Positions 20,974 to 29,419 of a DNA stretch of 64,000 nt are shown here, in pieces (position 1 is the first letter of the stretch; each line of letters opens with the position of its first letter). The stretch is taken from positions 62,001 to 126,000 of the forward strand of contig NZ_BMKC01000004.1 in NCBI RefSeq assembly GCF_014643775.1, written 5' to 3'. Under the pieces are notes generated by a model. That model searched no databases. It saw only the letters and a program-made list of their open reading frames with translations, and was not told the DNA's origin. This DNA is from Arenimonas soli. GTDB lineage: Bacteria > Pseudomonadota > Gammaproteobacteria > Xanthomonadales > Xanthomonadaceae. The translations under genes were made by a program, and so were the position numbers.

Positions 20974-21422
20974 TGCCGGGCAAGGCCAGCCAGCGCTGGA
21001 TGGTGGCGCTTGCCGTCGTGGCGGGCCTGGCCCTCCTCGCCGCCAGCTGGTGGCGGGTCGACCAGCGCATCCGGGCCGAGCGCCGCGACAGCGAAGGCGT
21101 GCGCGAGGTGCAGGCGGTGCTGGAACAGTTCCGCCGCGGCCTGCCGCAGGAATACGCGCCCGGCCTGATGCTCGAGGAGGTCGGCTTCGAGGGCCAGAAC
21201 CTGGTCATGACCATCCGCAGCCTCAAGCGCCGCGCCAACCCGGACGACCCGCTGATCGCGCAGGTGGCGCAGGCGGAAAAGGCCCTGATGCTGCCGCTGT
21301 GCGACCAGCCCGACGTGCTGTACCTGCTGGCGCGCGGCGTGGTCATCACGCGGCGTTTCATCGACGCCGAAAACCGGCGTTTTTTCGAGATCACGCTCAC
21401 CTCGGCCGACTGCGCGCGCTGA
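20973..21422 (+). CDS. small membrane-anchored protein between purH and purD
   Basis: This 149-residue protein has one N-terminal transmembrane helix (about residues 10-27) followed by 'VDQRIRAERRDSEGVREVQ' and a soluble domain with two cysteines. The start overlaps the purH stop by one base, so it is translationally coupled. I recognise no family. Its position is not evidence for a role in purine synthesis. Confidence 0.75.
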   Translation: MPGKASQRWMVALAVVAGLALLAASWWRVDQRIRAERRDSEGVREVQAVLEQFRRGLPQEYAPGLMLEEVGFEGQNLVMTIRSLKRRANPDDPLIAQVAQAEKALMLPLCDQPDVLYLLARGVVITRRFIDAENRRFFEITLTSADCAR

Positions 21423-21456
21423 GTCCGGGCCCACACTTCAGCTTCGGGGAAAACAC

Positions 21457-22734
21457 ATGAAAGTCCTGGTGATCGGTTCCGGCGGTCGCGAACATGCCCT
21501 GGCCTGGAAGCTGGCGCAGTCGCCGCGCGTGCAGGAAGTGCTGGTCGCACCCGGCAATGCAGGCACCGCCACCGAAGCCAAGTGCCGCAACGTGGACGTG
21601 CGCGCCACCGACCTCGACGGCCTGCTCAACCTGGCCGAAACCGAAGGCGTCGGCCTGACGGTCGTGGGCCCCGAGGCGCCGCTGGTGCTGGGCGTCGTCG
21701 ACCGGTTCCGCGACGCCGGCCAGCCCGTCTTCGGTCCCACCGCCGCGGCCGCGCAGCTCGAGGGCAGCAAGGCCTACGCCAAGGATTTCCTGGCCCGCCA
21801 CGGCATCCCGACGGCGTATTACGCCGTGTTCGAGGATGCCTCGCTGGCCCTGCAGCACGTGCGCGACCACGGCGCGCCCATCGTCATCAAGGCCGACGGC
21901 CTGGCTGCCGGCAAGGGCGTGGTGGTGGCGATGACGGTCGAAGAGGCCGAAGCCGCCATCACCGACATGCTCGAGGGCGACGCCTTCGGCGAGGCCGGCG
22001 CGCGCGTGGTGATCGAAGAATTCCTGGACGGCGAAGAAGCCAGCTTCATCTCGCTGGTGGACGGCGCGACCGCGCTGCCCATGGCCACCAGCCAGGACCA
22101 CAAGCGCGTGGGCGACGGCGACACCGGCCCTAACACAGGCGGCATGGGCGCGTATTCGCCGGCGCCGGTGGTCACGCCGCAGGTGCATGCGCGGATCATG
22201 CGCGAAGTGGTCGAACCCACCGTGCGCGGCATGGCCGCCGACGGCGTGCCCTTCACGGGCTTCCTGTACGCCGGGCTGATGATTTCACCCGACGGTGCGC
22301 CGAAGGTGATCGAATTCAACGTGCGCTTCGGCGACCCGGAAACCCAGCCGGTGATGCTGCGCCTGCGCAGCGACCTGCTGGACCTGGTCGAAGCCGCCGT
22401 CGAAGGCCGGCTCGACCAGGTGCAGGCCGACTGGGACCCGCGCCCGAGCCTGGGCGTGGTGATGGCCGCGGAAAACTACCCCGGCACGCCGCGCACCGGC
22501 GACGCCATCGCCGGCCTGGGCACCGACCCCGGCGCGGACGCCAAGGTCTTCCACGCCGGCACCGCGATCAGGAACGGCCAGGTGGTCACCGCCGGCGGCC
22601 GCGTGCTCTGCGCCTGCGCCCTGGGCAACGACATCGCCGACGCCCAGCGCCGCGCCTACGCCGCGGCCGACAACATCCACTGGGATGGCGTCTTCTACCG
22701 CAGTGACATCGGCTGGCGCGCCCTGCAGCGCTGA
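21457..22734 (+). CDS. purD: phosphoribosylamine-glycine ligase
   Basis: This 425-residue ATP-grasp ligase makes glycinamide ribonucleotide from phosphoribosylamine, glycine and ATP. It starts '[19 protein letters not shown]', contains '[18 protein letters not shown]', '[20 protein letters not shown]' and '[20 protein letters not shown]'. Length is normal. It lies 34 bp after the membrane-protein gene and probably belongs to the purH transcript. Confidence 0.99.
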   Translation: MKVLVIGSGGREHALAWKLAQSPRVQEVLVAPGNAGTATEAKCRNVDVRATDLDGLLNLAETEGVGLTVVGPEAPLVLGVVDRFRDAGQPVFGPTAAAAQLEGSKAYAKDFLARHGIPTAYYAVFEDASLALQHVRDHGAPIVIKADGLAAGKGVVVAMTVEEAEAAITDMLEGDAFGEAGARVVIEEFLDGEEASFISLVDGATALPMATSQDHKRVGDGDTGPNTGGMGAYSPAPVVTPQVHARIMREVVEPTVRGMAADGVPFTGFLYAGLMISPDGAPKVIEFNVRFGDPETQPVMLRLRSDLLDLVEAAVEGRLDQVQADWDPRPSLGVVMAAENYPGTPRTGDAIAGLGTDPGADAKVFHAGTAIRNGQVVTAGGRVLCACALGNDIADAQRRAYAAADNIHWDGVFYRSDIGWRALQR

Positions 22735-22758
22735 ACAAATGGGGACCCGGGAGGGGTG

Positions 22759-24675
22759 ATGGGGCATAACCAGTTCGAACTGCTCGGCCAGCGGCGCTTC
22801 CTGCCGTTTTTCCTCGTCCAGTCGCTGGGCGCCTTCAACGACAACGTCTACCGGCAGTCGATCATCGCGCTGCTGTTCTTCCTTGGCGTCTCGGCGCAGG
22901 AGCGCACGCTCTACACCAACCTGGCACCTGCGCTGTTCATCCTGCCGTACTTCCTGTTTTCCGGGCTGGCCGGGCAGATCGCCGAAAAGCTGGAGAAGCA
23001 GCGGCTCATCCGCATCACCACCGCGATGGAGATCGGCATCATGTCGGTCGCCGCCATCGGCTTCCTGACCAGCAACATGCCGCTGCTGCTGGTGGCCTTG
23101 TTCGGCACCGGGCTGCAATCCACGCTGTTCGGGCCGGTGAAGTATTCGATCCTGCCCAGCGTGCTCAAGCCCGAAGAACTGACCGGCGGCAATGGCCTGG
23201 TCGAGATGGGCACTTCGATGTCCATCCTGCTGGGCATGATCTTCGGCGGCTTGATCTTCGTGGTCGCCGGCCAGTACGGGCCGGAGGCGGCGGCGGCGTC
23301 GATCGTGGCCCTGGCGATCATCGGCAACCTGATCAGCCGCCTGGTGCCACGCGTCGAGGCTTCGGCGCCGGACCTGAAGATCAACTGGAACCCCTTCCCC
23401 GAAGCCCTCAAGGCCCTGCGCCTGGCGCGCAAGCAGCTGGCGGTGCGCAACGCCATCCTGGGCATTTCCTGGTTCTGGTTCGTCGGCACGGTGCTTACCG
23501 CGCAGCTGCCGACCTATGCCGAAACCTACCTGGGCGGCGGCAGCACGCTGTACCTTTTTTGTTTCGTGCTGTTTTCGGTGGGCACCGGCGTGGGTTCGCT
23601 GCTGTGCGAAAAGCTCAGCCGGCGCACCATCGAAATCGGCCTGGTGCCGCTGGGCGCGATCGGCATGACGGTCTTCTGCGCCGACCTGTTTTTCGCCCGG
23701 CCCGACCTGGCGACCGCCAGCGGCCTGACGGTGCGGGAGTTCGTGGCCGCCGGCAATTGGCGCATCATCGCCGACCTCACCCTGATCGGCCTGTTCGCCG
23801 GCCTGTTCATCGTGCCGCTGTTCGCGCTGGTGCAAAGCCGCACGCCGCGCGAAGAACTGTCGCGCGTCATCGCCGGGCTCAACATCCAGAATGCCGGCTT
23901 CATCGTGCTGGCGGCGATGCTGGGCGTGCTGCTGCAGCGCGAATCGCTGGCCATCGGCGGCATCGTGCTGCCGCTGCCGGGCCTCACCATCCCGGAACTG
24001 TTCCTGGCGCTGGCCATCGCCAACGCCGGCGTGTCGATCCTGATCTTCACCCTGGTGCCGGAATTCTTCCTGCGCTTCCTGGCCTGGATCTACGTATCGG
24101 TGTTCTACCGCGTCACCATCACCGGCGTGGAAGAACACGTGCCCGACGAAGGCCCGGCCCTGCTGGTGTGCAACCACGTCAGCTACATGGACCCGCTGGT
24201 GATCAGCGCCGCGGTGCCGCGGCCGATCCGCTTCGTCATGTACTACAAGATCTTCCGCATCCCGGGCATGAACTGGGTGTTCCGCGCCCACCGCGCCATC
24301 CCCATCGCCGGCGCCCGCGAAGACCCGGCCGTGATGGACGCCGCCTTCGCCGAAGTGAAGGCGGCGCTGGAAGCGGGCGAGCTGGTCTGCATCTTCCCCG
24401 AGGGCGCGCTGACCAAGGACGGCGAGATCGCCAAGTTCAAGGGTGGCGTCGAACGCATCCTCGAACAGACGCCGGTACCGGTGGTACCGATGGCCCTGAC
24501 CGGCCTGTGGGACAGCATGTGGTCGCGCCGCGACAGCCGCCTGGGCCGCCTGCGCGTGCCCCGGCGCCTGCGCGCCGCCGTGGGCCTGGTGGCCGACGCG
24601 CCGGTGCCCGGCGAGAGCGCCAGCGCGGCGTCGCTGGAGGCGCGCGTGCGCCAGCTGCGCGGTGACCGCCCCTGA
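22759..24675 (+). CDS. MFS lysophospholipid flippase (LplT-like) fused to PlsC acyltransferase
   Basis: This 638-residue fusion has residues 1-430 as a 12-helix MFS transporter resembling LplT ('FFLVQSLGAFNDNVYRQSII', 'FGPVKYSILP'). Residues 450-638 are a PlsC-type 1-acylglycerol-phosphate acyltransferase with the catalytic NHVSYMD (Asn472/His473) and the phosphate-binding FPEGALTKDG. In E. coli, LplT flips lysophospholipids inward and Aas re-acylates them. Here the two roles are joined, but the Aas AMP-ligase domain is missing, so the acyl donor would have to be acyl-CoA or acyl-ACP made elsewhere. GTG immediately upstream of the ATG is an alternative start. Confidence 0.9.
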   Translation: MGHNQFELLGQRRFLPFFLVQSLGAFNDNVYRQSIIALLFFLGVSAQERTLYTNLAPALFILPYFLFSGLAGQIAEKLEKQRLIRITTAMEIGIMSVAAIGFLTSNMPLLLVALFGTGLQSTLFGPVKYSILPSVLKPEELTGGNGLVEMGTSMSILLGMIFGGLIFVVAGQYGPEAAAASIVALAIIGNLISRLVPRVEASAPDLKINWNPFPEALKALRLARKQLAVRNAILGISWFWFVGTVLTAQLPTYAETYLGGGSTLYLFCFVLFSVGTGVGSLLCEKLSRRTIEIGLVPLGAIGMTVFCADLFFARPDLATASGLTVREFVAAGNWRIIADLTLIGLFAGLFIVPLFALVQSRTPREELSRVIAGLNIQNAGFIVLAAMLGVLLQRESLAIGGIVLPLPGLTIPELFLALAIANAGVSILIFTLVPEFFLRFLAWIYVSVFYRVTITGVEEHVPDEGPALLVCNHVSYMDPLVISAAVPRPIRFVMYYKIFRIPGMNWVFRAHRAIPIAGAREDPAVMDAAFAEVKAALEAGELVCIFPEGALTKDGEIAKFKGGVERILEQTPVPVVPMALTGLWDSMWSRRDSRLGRLRVPRRLRAAVGLVADAPVPGESASAASLEARVRQLRGDRP

Positions 24676-24680
24676 AAGGT

Positions 24681-24710
24681 TTGACGGGACGCGCGCGCAA
24701 CCGCTAGTTT
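24681..24710 (+). promoter_or_regulatory. sigma70-type promoter for the CD225 cassette
   Basis: TTGACG (24681-24686), an 18-nt spacer and TAGTTT (24705-24710) lie 52 bp upstream of the zinc-ribbon/CD225 gene. A matching TTGACG/TAGCGT pair precedes the exported protease gene. Confidence 0.5.
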
Positions 24711-24761
24711 CCCCTTCGTGGTGCCCTTGCATGCACCGCCACCACTTTCCAGGGGAACACC

Positions 24762-25175
24762 ATGATCTGCACCAACTGCGGCCACCAGAACACGGCCGGC
24801 GCCAGCGCCTGCGAACAATGCGGGGCCGCGCTGCCCACCACCCCGCCGGTCCCGCCGATGTCGGCCGGCCCGAGCACCCCGCCGCCCCAGGCCACCGCGC
24901 CGGCCATGAACGCCCCGCGCGCTCCGATTGCCAACAACCTGGTGTGGGCGATCCTGGTGACGCTGTTCTGCTGCCTGCCGGGTGGCATCGTCGCCATCGT
25001 CTACGCCGCCCAGGTCGACGGCAAGGCCGCCGCGGGCGACTACGCCGGCGCGCAGCAGTCGGCCGACAACGCCAAGCTGTGGTGCTGGATTTCGCTGGGC
25101 GTCGGCCTGTTCGCCATCGTCGCCTGGTTCGGCCTGGTGATGCTGGGCGCCCTCGCGGATGCCGGCAACTACTGA
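24762..25175 (+). CDS. zinc-ribbon plus CD225/dispanin-type membrane protein
   Basis: This 137-residue protein begins with a zinc ribbon (CTNCGHQNTAGASACEQCG, residues 3-21). A Pro/Ala-rich linker follows to about residue 52, then a two-helix CD225 (interferon-induced transmembrane protein-like) domain: 'NNLVWAILVTLFCCLPGGI' and 'VAIVYAAQVDGKAAAGDY'. CD225 proteins in bacteria are small membrane proteins of unknown function. A second CD225 gene lies 0.9 kb downstream with a near-identical core, so these are tandem paralogues. The Shine-Dalgarno AGGGGA is clear. Confidence 0.85.
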   Translation: MICTNCGHQNTAGASACEQCGAALPTTPPVPPMSAGPSTPPPQATAPAMNAPRAPIANNLVWAILVTLFCCLPGGIVAIVYAAQVDGKAAAGDYAGAQQSADNAKLWCWISLGVGLFAIVAWFGLVMLGALADAGNY

Positions 25176-25590
25176 TCCCCTGCCGGGATATCGGCGCCAC
25201 CCGGTTGGCCTGGCCCTGTTGGGCCTGGCCGCCGCGGCCGGCGCCGTCGTGCTGTGGCACGTGGACCCGCGCCAGGCCGGCAGCCCGCTGCCGCCGTGTC
25301 CGTCGGAATGGCTGACCGGGCTGTTTTGCCCCGGCTGCGGCACCACCCGCGCCCTGCACGCCCTGCTGCACCTGGACATCGCCGGCGCGCTGGCGATGAA
25401 CCCGCTGCTGGTGCTTTCGCTACCCTTGGTCGCGCTGCTGCTGGCCAACCAGCTGTTCGCGCTGCCGGCCGGCGGGCGCAGCCTGGCCCGCCGCATCGGC
25501 GACGCCCGGCCCTGGGCCGTCGTGCTGATCAGCTACGCCGTATTGCGCAACCTGCCCTGGGAACCCTTCACCTGGCTCGCGCCGGGCTGA
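25159..25590 (+). CDS. DUF2752 membrane protein
   Basis: This 143-residue protein has three hydrophobic segments and the DUF2752 signature 'GLFCPGCGTTRALHALLHLD' (CPxCGxTR). The start overlaps the end of the upstream CD225 gene by 17 bp. DUF2752 proteins are often found near CD225 or TM2-domain genes. The conserved CPGC suggests metal or redox chemistry, which is an inference. The function is unknown. Confidence 0.85.
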   Translation: MPATTDPLPGYRRHPVGLALLGLAAAAGAVVLWHVDPRQAGSPLPPCPSEWLTGLFCPGCGTTRALHALLHLDIAGALAMNPLLVLSLPLVALLLANQLFALPAGGRSLARRIGDARPWAVVLISYAVLRNLPWEPFTWLAPG

Positions 25591-25624
25591 AGCCTGCCGG
25601 CCCCAAGACTTCCGGAGAAACACC

Positions 25625-25897
25625 ATGGCCTCGATGGCCCCGATTCCCAACCACCTGGTGTGGGCCATCCTGGCCACGCTGTTCTGCTGCCTGCCGGGCG
25701 GCATCGTCGCCATCGTCTATGCGTCGCGCGTGGATTCGCTGGTGGCCGCCGGGCTGTACGACGCGGCGCGCGAGGCTTCGGACAAGGCGCGCTTCTGGAG
25801 CCTGCTGTCCCTGTTCACCCCGGTCATCGGCATCGTGGCCTACCTGCTGCTGCTGGCCATGGGCCTGGGCCTGGGCGCCCTGACGGGCGGCTACTGA
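25625..25897 (+). CDS. CD225/dispanin-type membrane protein without zinc ribbon
   Basis: This 90-residue protein with two transmembrane helices has the core 'NHLVWAILATLFCCLPGGI', almost identical to the paralogue starting at 24762 but lacking the zinc ribbon and linker. The AxR/AxxVDGL..AG.Y loop between helices is kept. It has a strong GGAGAAA ribosome-binding site and is the third gene of the cassette, four bases before the convergent ampE stop. Confidence 0.85.
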   Translation: MASMAPIPNHLVWAILATLFCCLPGGIVAIVYASRVDSLVAAGLYDAAREASDKARFWSLLSLFTPVIGIVAYLLLLAMGLGLGALTGGY

Positions 25898-25901
25898 AGG
25901 G

Positions 25902-26783
25902 CTAGGTCGCCCAGCCGGCCAGCACCAGCAGGGCCAGCACGCCCAGCCACAGCAACAGGATGCGCCAGACCAGGCTCATCGCGTCGCGTAGCTCAAGCAG
26001 GTCGGACGCCTGTGCGGGGCCATCGACGGCATAAGCTTCTTCTTCGGCCAGTTCGCTGGCCACCGAGGCGCGTGCGGCGGCGCCCAGGAAACCCACGTCC
26101 AGGCGCAGGCCACCGGCCGCGTGCCAATCGCGCCAGGCGCCCACCACGCGATCAAAGTCGGCCGCCAGCGCCATGGCGAAGGTCATCAGCTGCGCCACCG
26201 GCCAGTCCAGCACCGCCAGCGCCGTGCGGGCGACGCCGCGCTGTCCGGCCGGCAGGCTGCGTCGGGCCTCGCCCTGGGCGCACAGCGACACCAGGCGGTA
26301 GCCGATGGCCCCCACCGCGCCGCCGACCAGGAACCAGAACAGCACCCCGAACCAGCGCCACAGCGCGCACCGGAACACCGCCTCGACCAGGGCCGGGCCT
26401 TCGCAGACCGGCTCGCCGCCGGTGTGGAACAGCGACCGCGCGGCTTCGCAGCGGGCATCGGGTGTGCGCGCTTCGATGATGGCCTCGACGTCCAGGTCGA
26501 GGTCGCGCGGGCCCCAGGTGTAAAGCAGCGCCAGCAGCGCGAACACGAAGGCCGGCAGCCCGTAGAACAGGTCGTCGATGGCGAACTGCACGGCGCCGAT
26601 CGCCAGCAGCGGCAAACCCACGGCCAGCAGCAGGCCCATCTTGTTGGGCCAGTCGCCGCCGGCCTGCCGGCCCAGCCAGTGCAGCCAGCCGATGAACCAG
26701 TCGTAGCGGCGCAGCAGCGGCAGCGAGGGGAAGACATGCCCCAGCAGAAGTGCGACGACGACGGCGATGAGGGCGGCGGACAT
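25902..26783 (-). CDS. ampE: AmpE-family inner-membrane protein
   Basis: This 293-residue polytopic protein has the length and N-terminal pattern of AmpE ('WFIGWLHWLGRQAGG', 'GVLFWFLVGGAVGAIGYRLV', 'DWPVAQLMTFAMALA'). AmpE resembles CbiB/CobD proteins and was described as a sensory partner of AmpD in beta-lactamase induction; its biochemical role is unclear. There is no ampD next to it here. The start follows a TAGAAT hexamer by 6 nt with no Shine-Dalgarno. Confidence 0.85.
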   Translation of the reverse strand: MSAALIAVVVALLLGHVFPSLPLLRRYDWFIGWLHWLGRQAGGDWPNKMGLLLAVGLPLLAIGAVQFAIDDLFYGLPAFVFALLALLYTWGPRDLDLDVEAIIEARTPDARCEAARSLFHTGGEPVCEGPALVEAVFRCALWRWFGVLFWFLVGGAVGAIGYRLVSLCAQGEARRSLPAGQRGVARTALAVLDWPVAQLMTFAMALAADFDRVVGAWRDWHAAGGLRLDVGFLGAAARASVASELAEEEAYAVDGPAQASDLLELRDAMSLVWRILLLWLGVLALLVLAGWAT

Positions 26784-26789
26784 GGGGGG

Positions 26790-26795
26790 ATTCTA
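26790..26795 (-). promoter_or_regulatory. -10 element (TAGAAT) of a probable leaderless ampE promoter
   Basis: On the minus strand TAGAAT is followed by CCCCCC and ATG, so transcription would begin at the start codon. The element overlaps the nudC stop region. Confidence 0.45.
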
Positions 26796-27710
26796 GCCCT
26801 GTTGGGCCAGCCATTCCTCGATCAGCGTGCGCGCGATCGAAAGCCGGGGCGAAAGCTTGAGTTCGCCGCGGGCGACCGCGGCCTGGATGTCGGCCTTTGA
26901 GAACCAGCGCACCTGCTCGAGTTCGTCGCTGACCTGGGGTTCGACCGCCTCGCCCACCGCGTGGAAACCCACCATCAGCGAGCCCGGGAAGGGCCAGGGC
27001 TGCGAGCCGGAATAGCAGCTCGAATGCACCGGCACCGAGGCTTCTTCCATGACTTCGCGGGCGATGGCCTGTTCCAGCGATTCGCCCGGTTCGACGAATC
27101 CCGCCAGCACCGACCAGCGCCCCGGCGGCCAGCTGGCCTGGCGGCCCAGCAGCAGGCGCGGGCCGTCGCTGACCGCGACGATGATCGCCGGGTCGGTGCG
27201 CGGGTAGTGTTCCAGCCCGCAGCCCGGGCAGCGGGCGCCGTAGCCGGCCTTGCCGAAGACCACGGCTTCGCCGCAGGCGCCGCAGTGGCGGTTGCGCTGC
27301 TGCCAGTGCACCAGCGCGCGGGCCTGGGCCAGGGCCGAGGCCGGCAGCGCCGGCCAGGTGGCAGCCGCCTCGCGCACGCCCAGGCGGCCCGGCAGGGGCT
27401 CGTCGAGGGCTTCGTGCGGCAGCACGAACCAAGCGGTGTCGCCGTCCAGGCCCAGCAGGCTGGCCGTGGCCGGCCGTACGGCGGCCAGGCGGGCGCCGGT
27501 GCAGATGACGTCCTCGGGCGAGGCTTCGGCGCCGGTGGCCGGCGCGGTTTCCTTGGACGGGCGGTGGAAGCGGGCCTGGCCCTCGGCATCGACCACCAGC
27601 ACGCGGGCGTTGGGCCAGCGGGCGTTGAGTTCTTCGGGGTTTTCCCGCAGCAGCTCGGCGCGGTCCAGGCCCGGGCCGCGGAAGGCGAAACCGGGGGGCA
27701 CGGCGCTCAC
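26793..27710 (-). CDS. nudC: NAD(+)/NADH pyrophosphatase NudC
   Basis: This 305-residue Nudix hydrolase cleaves NADH to NMNH and AMP and can remove NAD caps from RNA. It has an N-terminal domain, a four-cysteine zinc ribbon ('HCGACGE' ... 'RCPGCG'), then the Nudix box 'GFVEPGESLEQAIAREVMEE' and the NudC-specific 'GSQPWPFPGSLMVGF'. The start is GTG, seven bases after the erpA stop. It is probably co-transcribed with erpA. Confidence 0.97.
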   Translation of the reverse strand: MSAVPPGFAFRGPGLDRAELLRENPEELNARWPNARVLVVDAEGQARFHRPSKETAPATGAEASPEDVICTGARLAAVRPATASLLGLDGDTAWFVLPHEALDEPLPGRLGVREAAATWPALPASALAQARALVHWQQRNRHCGACGEAVVFGKAGYGARCPGCGLEHYPRTDPAIIVAVSDGPRLLLGRQASWPPGRWSVLAGFVEPGESLEQAIAREVMEEASVPVHSSCYSGSQPWPFPGSLMVGFHAVGEAVEPQVSDELEQVRWFSKADIQAAVARGELKLSPRLSIARTLIEEWLAQQG

Positions 27711-27717
27711 CGGCCGA

Positions 27718-28077
27718 TCAGGCCGAGAAGCTGCTGCCGCAGCCGCAGGTGGTCTTGGCGTTGGGGTTGCGGATGACGAACTGCGCGCCCTGAAGGCTTT
27801 CGCGGTAATCGACCTCCGCGCCCATCAGGTACTGCAGGCTCAGCGGATCCACCAGCAGGGTGACGCCGTCGCGTTGCAGGGCCAGGTCGTCCTCGGCCTG
27901 CTGTTCATCAAACTCGAAGCCGTACTGGAAGCCCGAACAGCCGCCGCCGGTGATGTACACCCGCAGCTTCAGGCCCGGATTGCCCTCTTCGGCGATCAGG
28001 GACGCGACCTTGGCGGCCGCGGCGGGCGTGAACTCGAGCGGGGCGTCGAGCTGCTGGTAGCTGGGATGCATTTCCAT
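27718..28077 (-). CDS. erpA: iron-sulfur cluster insertion protein ErpA
   Basis: This 119-residue A-type carrier delivers Fe-S clusters to apoproteins. The three conserved cysteines are in 'GGGCSG' and '[10 protein letters not shown]' at the C terminus. The body '[20 protein letters not shown]' matches ErpA rather than IscA (GFQYGF). An ATG two codons later is an alternative start. It sits in the leftward series DUF6776-bactofilin-erpA-nudC. Confidence 0.95.
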   Translation of the reverse strand: MEMHPSYQQLDAPLEFTPAAAAKVASLIAEEGNPGLKLRVYITGGGCSGFQYGFEFDEQQAEDDLALQRDGVTLLVDPLSLQYLMGAEVDYRESLQGAQFVIRNPNAKTTCGCGSSFSA

Positions 28078-28108
28078 GGCGGCAAGATGGGGCCTGCAGG
28101 CCCCGCTT

Positions 28109-28570
28109 TCAAGCTTCCTGGGCCTCGGCCTTGCTGGCCTTGCCGCGCAGGGGCACCGCCGCCGGCGCCGATTCAGCCGCCGGGCCGGTCAGCTGGGCCA
28201 GCGGCGCCTCGGCGTGGATCAGGCGGCCGGTGATCATGGCGCCCGCGGCCATTTCCACCACCTTGTAGTGGATATTGCCCTGCACGCGGGCGTTGGCGGC
28301 CAGTTCGACGCGTTCGCTGGCGTAGACGTCGCCGGTCATGGTGCCGCTGATCACCACCACCGGCGCGCGCACTTCGCCTTCGATGCGACCGTCCTCGGAC
28401 AGGGTGAGCACGGCGGCCGAGCCGTCGTCGGCGACCACCTTGCCGTAGATGGTGCCTTCGACGTACAGGCCGCCGGAGAAATTGATGTCGCCGCGGATGA
28501 CCGCGCGCGGACCGACCAGGGTTTCCACGGCGTTGCCGTGGCGGGGGGATTTTTTGTCACTGCCGAACAT
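28109..28570 (-). CDS. bactofilin
   Basis: This 153-residue cytoskeletal protein has a central beta-helix of short repeats ('[19 protein letters not shown]', '[18 protein letters not shown]', '[19 protein letters not shown]', '[18 protein letters not shown]') flanked by short polar ends. Bactofilins polymerise without nucleotides at the membrane and organise cell-shape or envelope enzymes. It follows the DUF6776 gene by two bases, so a joint envelope role is plausible but unproven. Confidence 0.95.
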   Translation of the reverse strand: MFGSDKKSPRHGNAVETLVGPRAVIRGDINFSGGLYVEGTIYGKVVADDGSAAVLTLSEDGRIEGEVRAPVVVISGTMTGDVYASERVELAANARVQGNIHYKVVEMAAGAMITGRLIHAEAPLAQLTGPAAESAPAAVPLRGKASKAEAQEA

Positions 28571-28572
28571 GT

Positions 28573-29304
28573 CTAGTCTCCTCGCGGCGCACGGGCTTCC
28601 CAGGGGAAGGCCTGTTCCACGGTACTGCCGCCCGAGCGCAACTGCACGCGGACGCGTTGGGGGGTAAAGCCCTCGGGCAGCATGACGCTGCCTTCGAGCT
28701 GCTGGAAATAGCGGAACGAGAACGGTTGTCCGGTTGCATCCGGCTTCTGGAGCAGCTCGGCCCAGCCCAGGTTGACCAGGCGGCCTTCGCTGACACCCTC
28801 GACCGACATCCGCGCTTCGCCCTTGCTGATGGCGCCACGGTTGAGGTTCTGGGTAAGGGTGACGGTGTACCGCCAGGTGCCGCCCGATTCACGGGCGAAA
28901 ACGGCGTCGTGCACGCTCAGGCCACGGCGCTGGCCGGTGGCGCCGACCAGGCGTTCGTAGAAGGCGACGTCGGCGCGCAGGGCCGAGACTTCTTCCTCGC
29001 GCTCGGCCAGCGTGGCCTGCAGTTCGGTGTTGGCGGCGCGACTGATCTGGTCGCTGCGGCGCAGGGTGGCGACGTTCTGGCGCAGTTGCCGGGCGACGTC
29101 TTCCGACCGCGCGGCGCGCTCGCTGGTCAGTTTCAGTTCCTGGCGCAGCTGGTCGCGGCCCGGGGCGGCGCGTTCGGAAGCCAGCATCCACACGGCCACC
29201 AGGCTTGCCACCCACAGCGCCAGGCCGATCGCCAGCAGCACCCGCACATAGGGGCGATGGGGGACGATGACGAAGCGGTGCTTGTCGGGGGCGGGGGTAT
29301 TCAT
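28573..29304 (-). CDS. DUF6776-type membrane-anchored coiled-coil protein
   Basis: This 243-residue protein has a cytoplasmic N-terminal tail, one transmembrane helix (about residues 22-43) and a periplasmic coiled coil (residues 50-115, heptad-rich with 'RQLRQNVATLRRSDQI'). A C-terminal beta-rich domain follows ('VHDAVFARESGGTWRYTVTL', 'SFRYFQQLEGSVMLPEGF'). It matches proteins annotated DUF6776, found next to bactofilins. It may link the bactofilin scaffold to the periplasm; this is inference from adjacency. Confidence 0.8.
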   Translation of the reverse strand: MNTPAPDKHRFVIVPHRPYVRVLLAIGLALWVASLVAVWMLASERAAPGRDQLRQELKLTSERAARSEDVARQLRQNVATLRRSDQISRAANTELQATLAEREEEVSALRADVAFYERLVGATGQRRGLSVHDAVFARESGGTWRYTVTLTQNLNRGAISKGEARMSVEGVSEGRLVNLGWAELLQKPDATGQPFSFRYFQQLEGSVMLPEGFTPQRVRVQLRSGGSTVEQAFPWEARAPRGD

Positions 29305-29384
29305 GACCTTAGGGGGTCGCGTCGGGACGCGGAGCCGGCCAACTTAAGCGGGCGCACCCTGCCAGCGTCAAGGCGCAGGGCCAC

Positions 29385-29390
29385 TATACT
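29385..29390 (+). promoter_or_regulatory. -10 element (TATACT) upstream of the DUF4126 gene
   Basis: TATACT lies 29 nt before the ATG in the divergent intergenic space. The -35 is poor. A GGAGG Shine-Dalgarno follows, so this gene has a normal leader. Confidence 0.5.
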
Positions 29391-29419
29391 GTGAACCACG
29401 TCACGTTCCGGAGGCCGGC

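Noticed and set aside
22285-25371. 1028-codon minus-strand frame opposite purD and the flippase fusion
   Set aside because: Gln/His/Arg-rich shadow of real genes on the plus strand.
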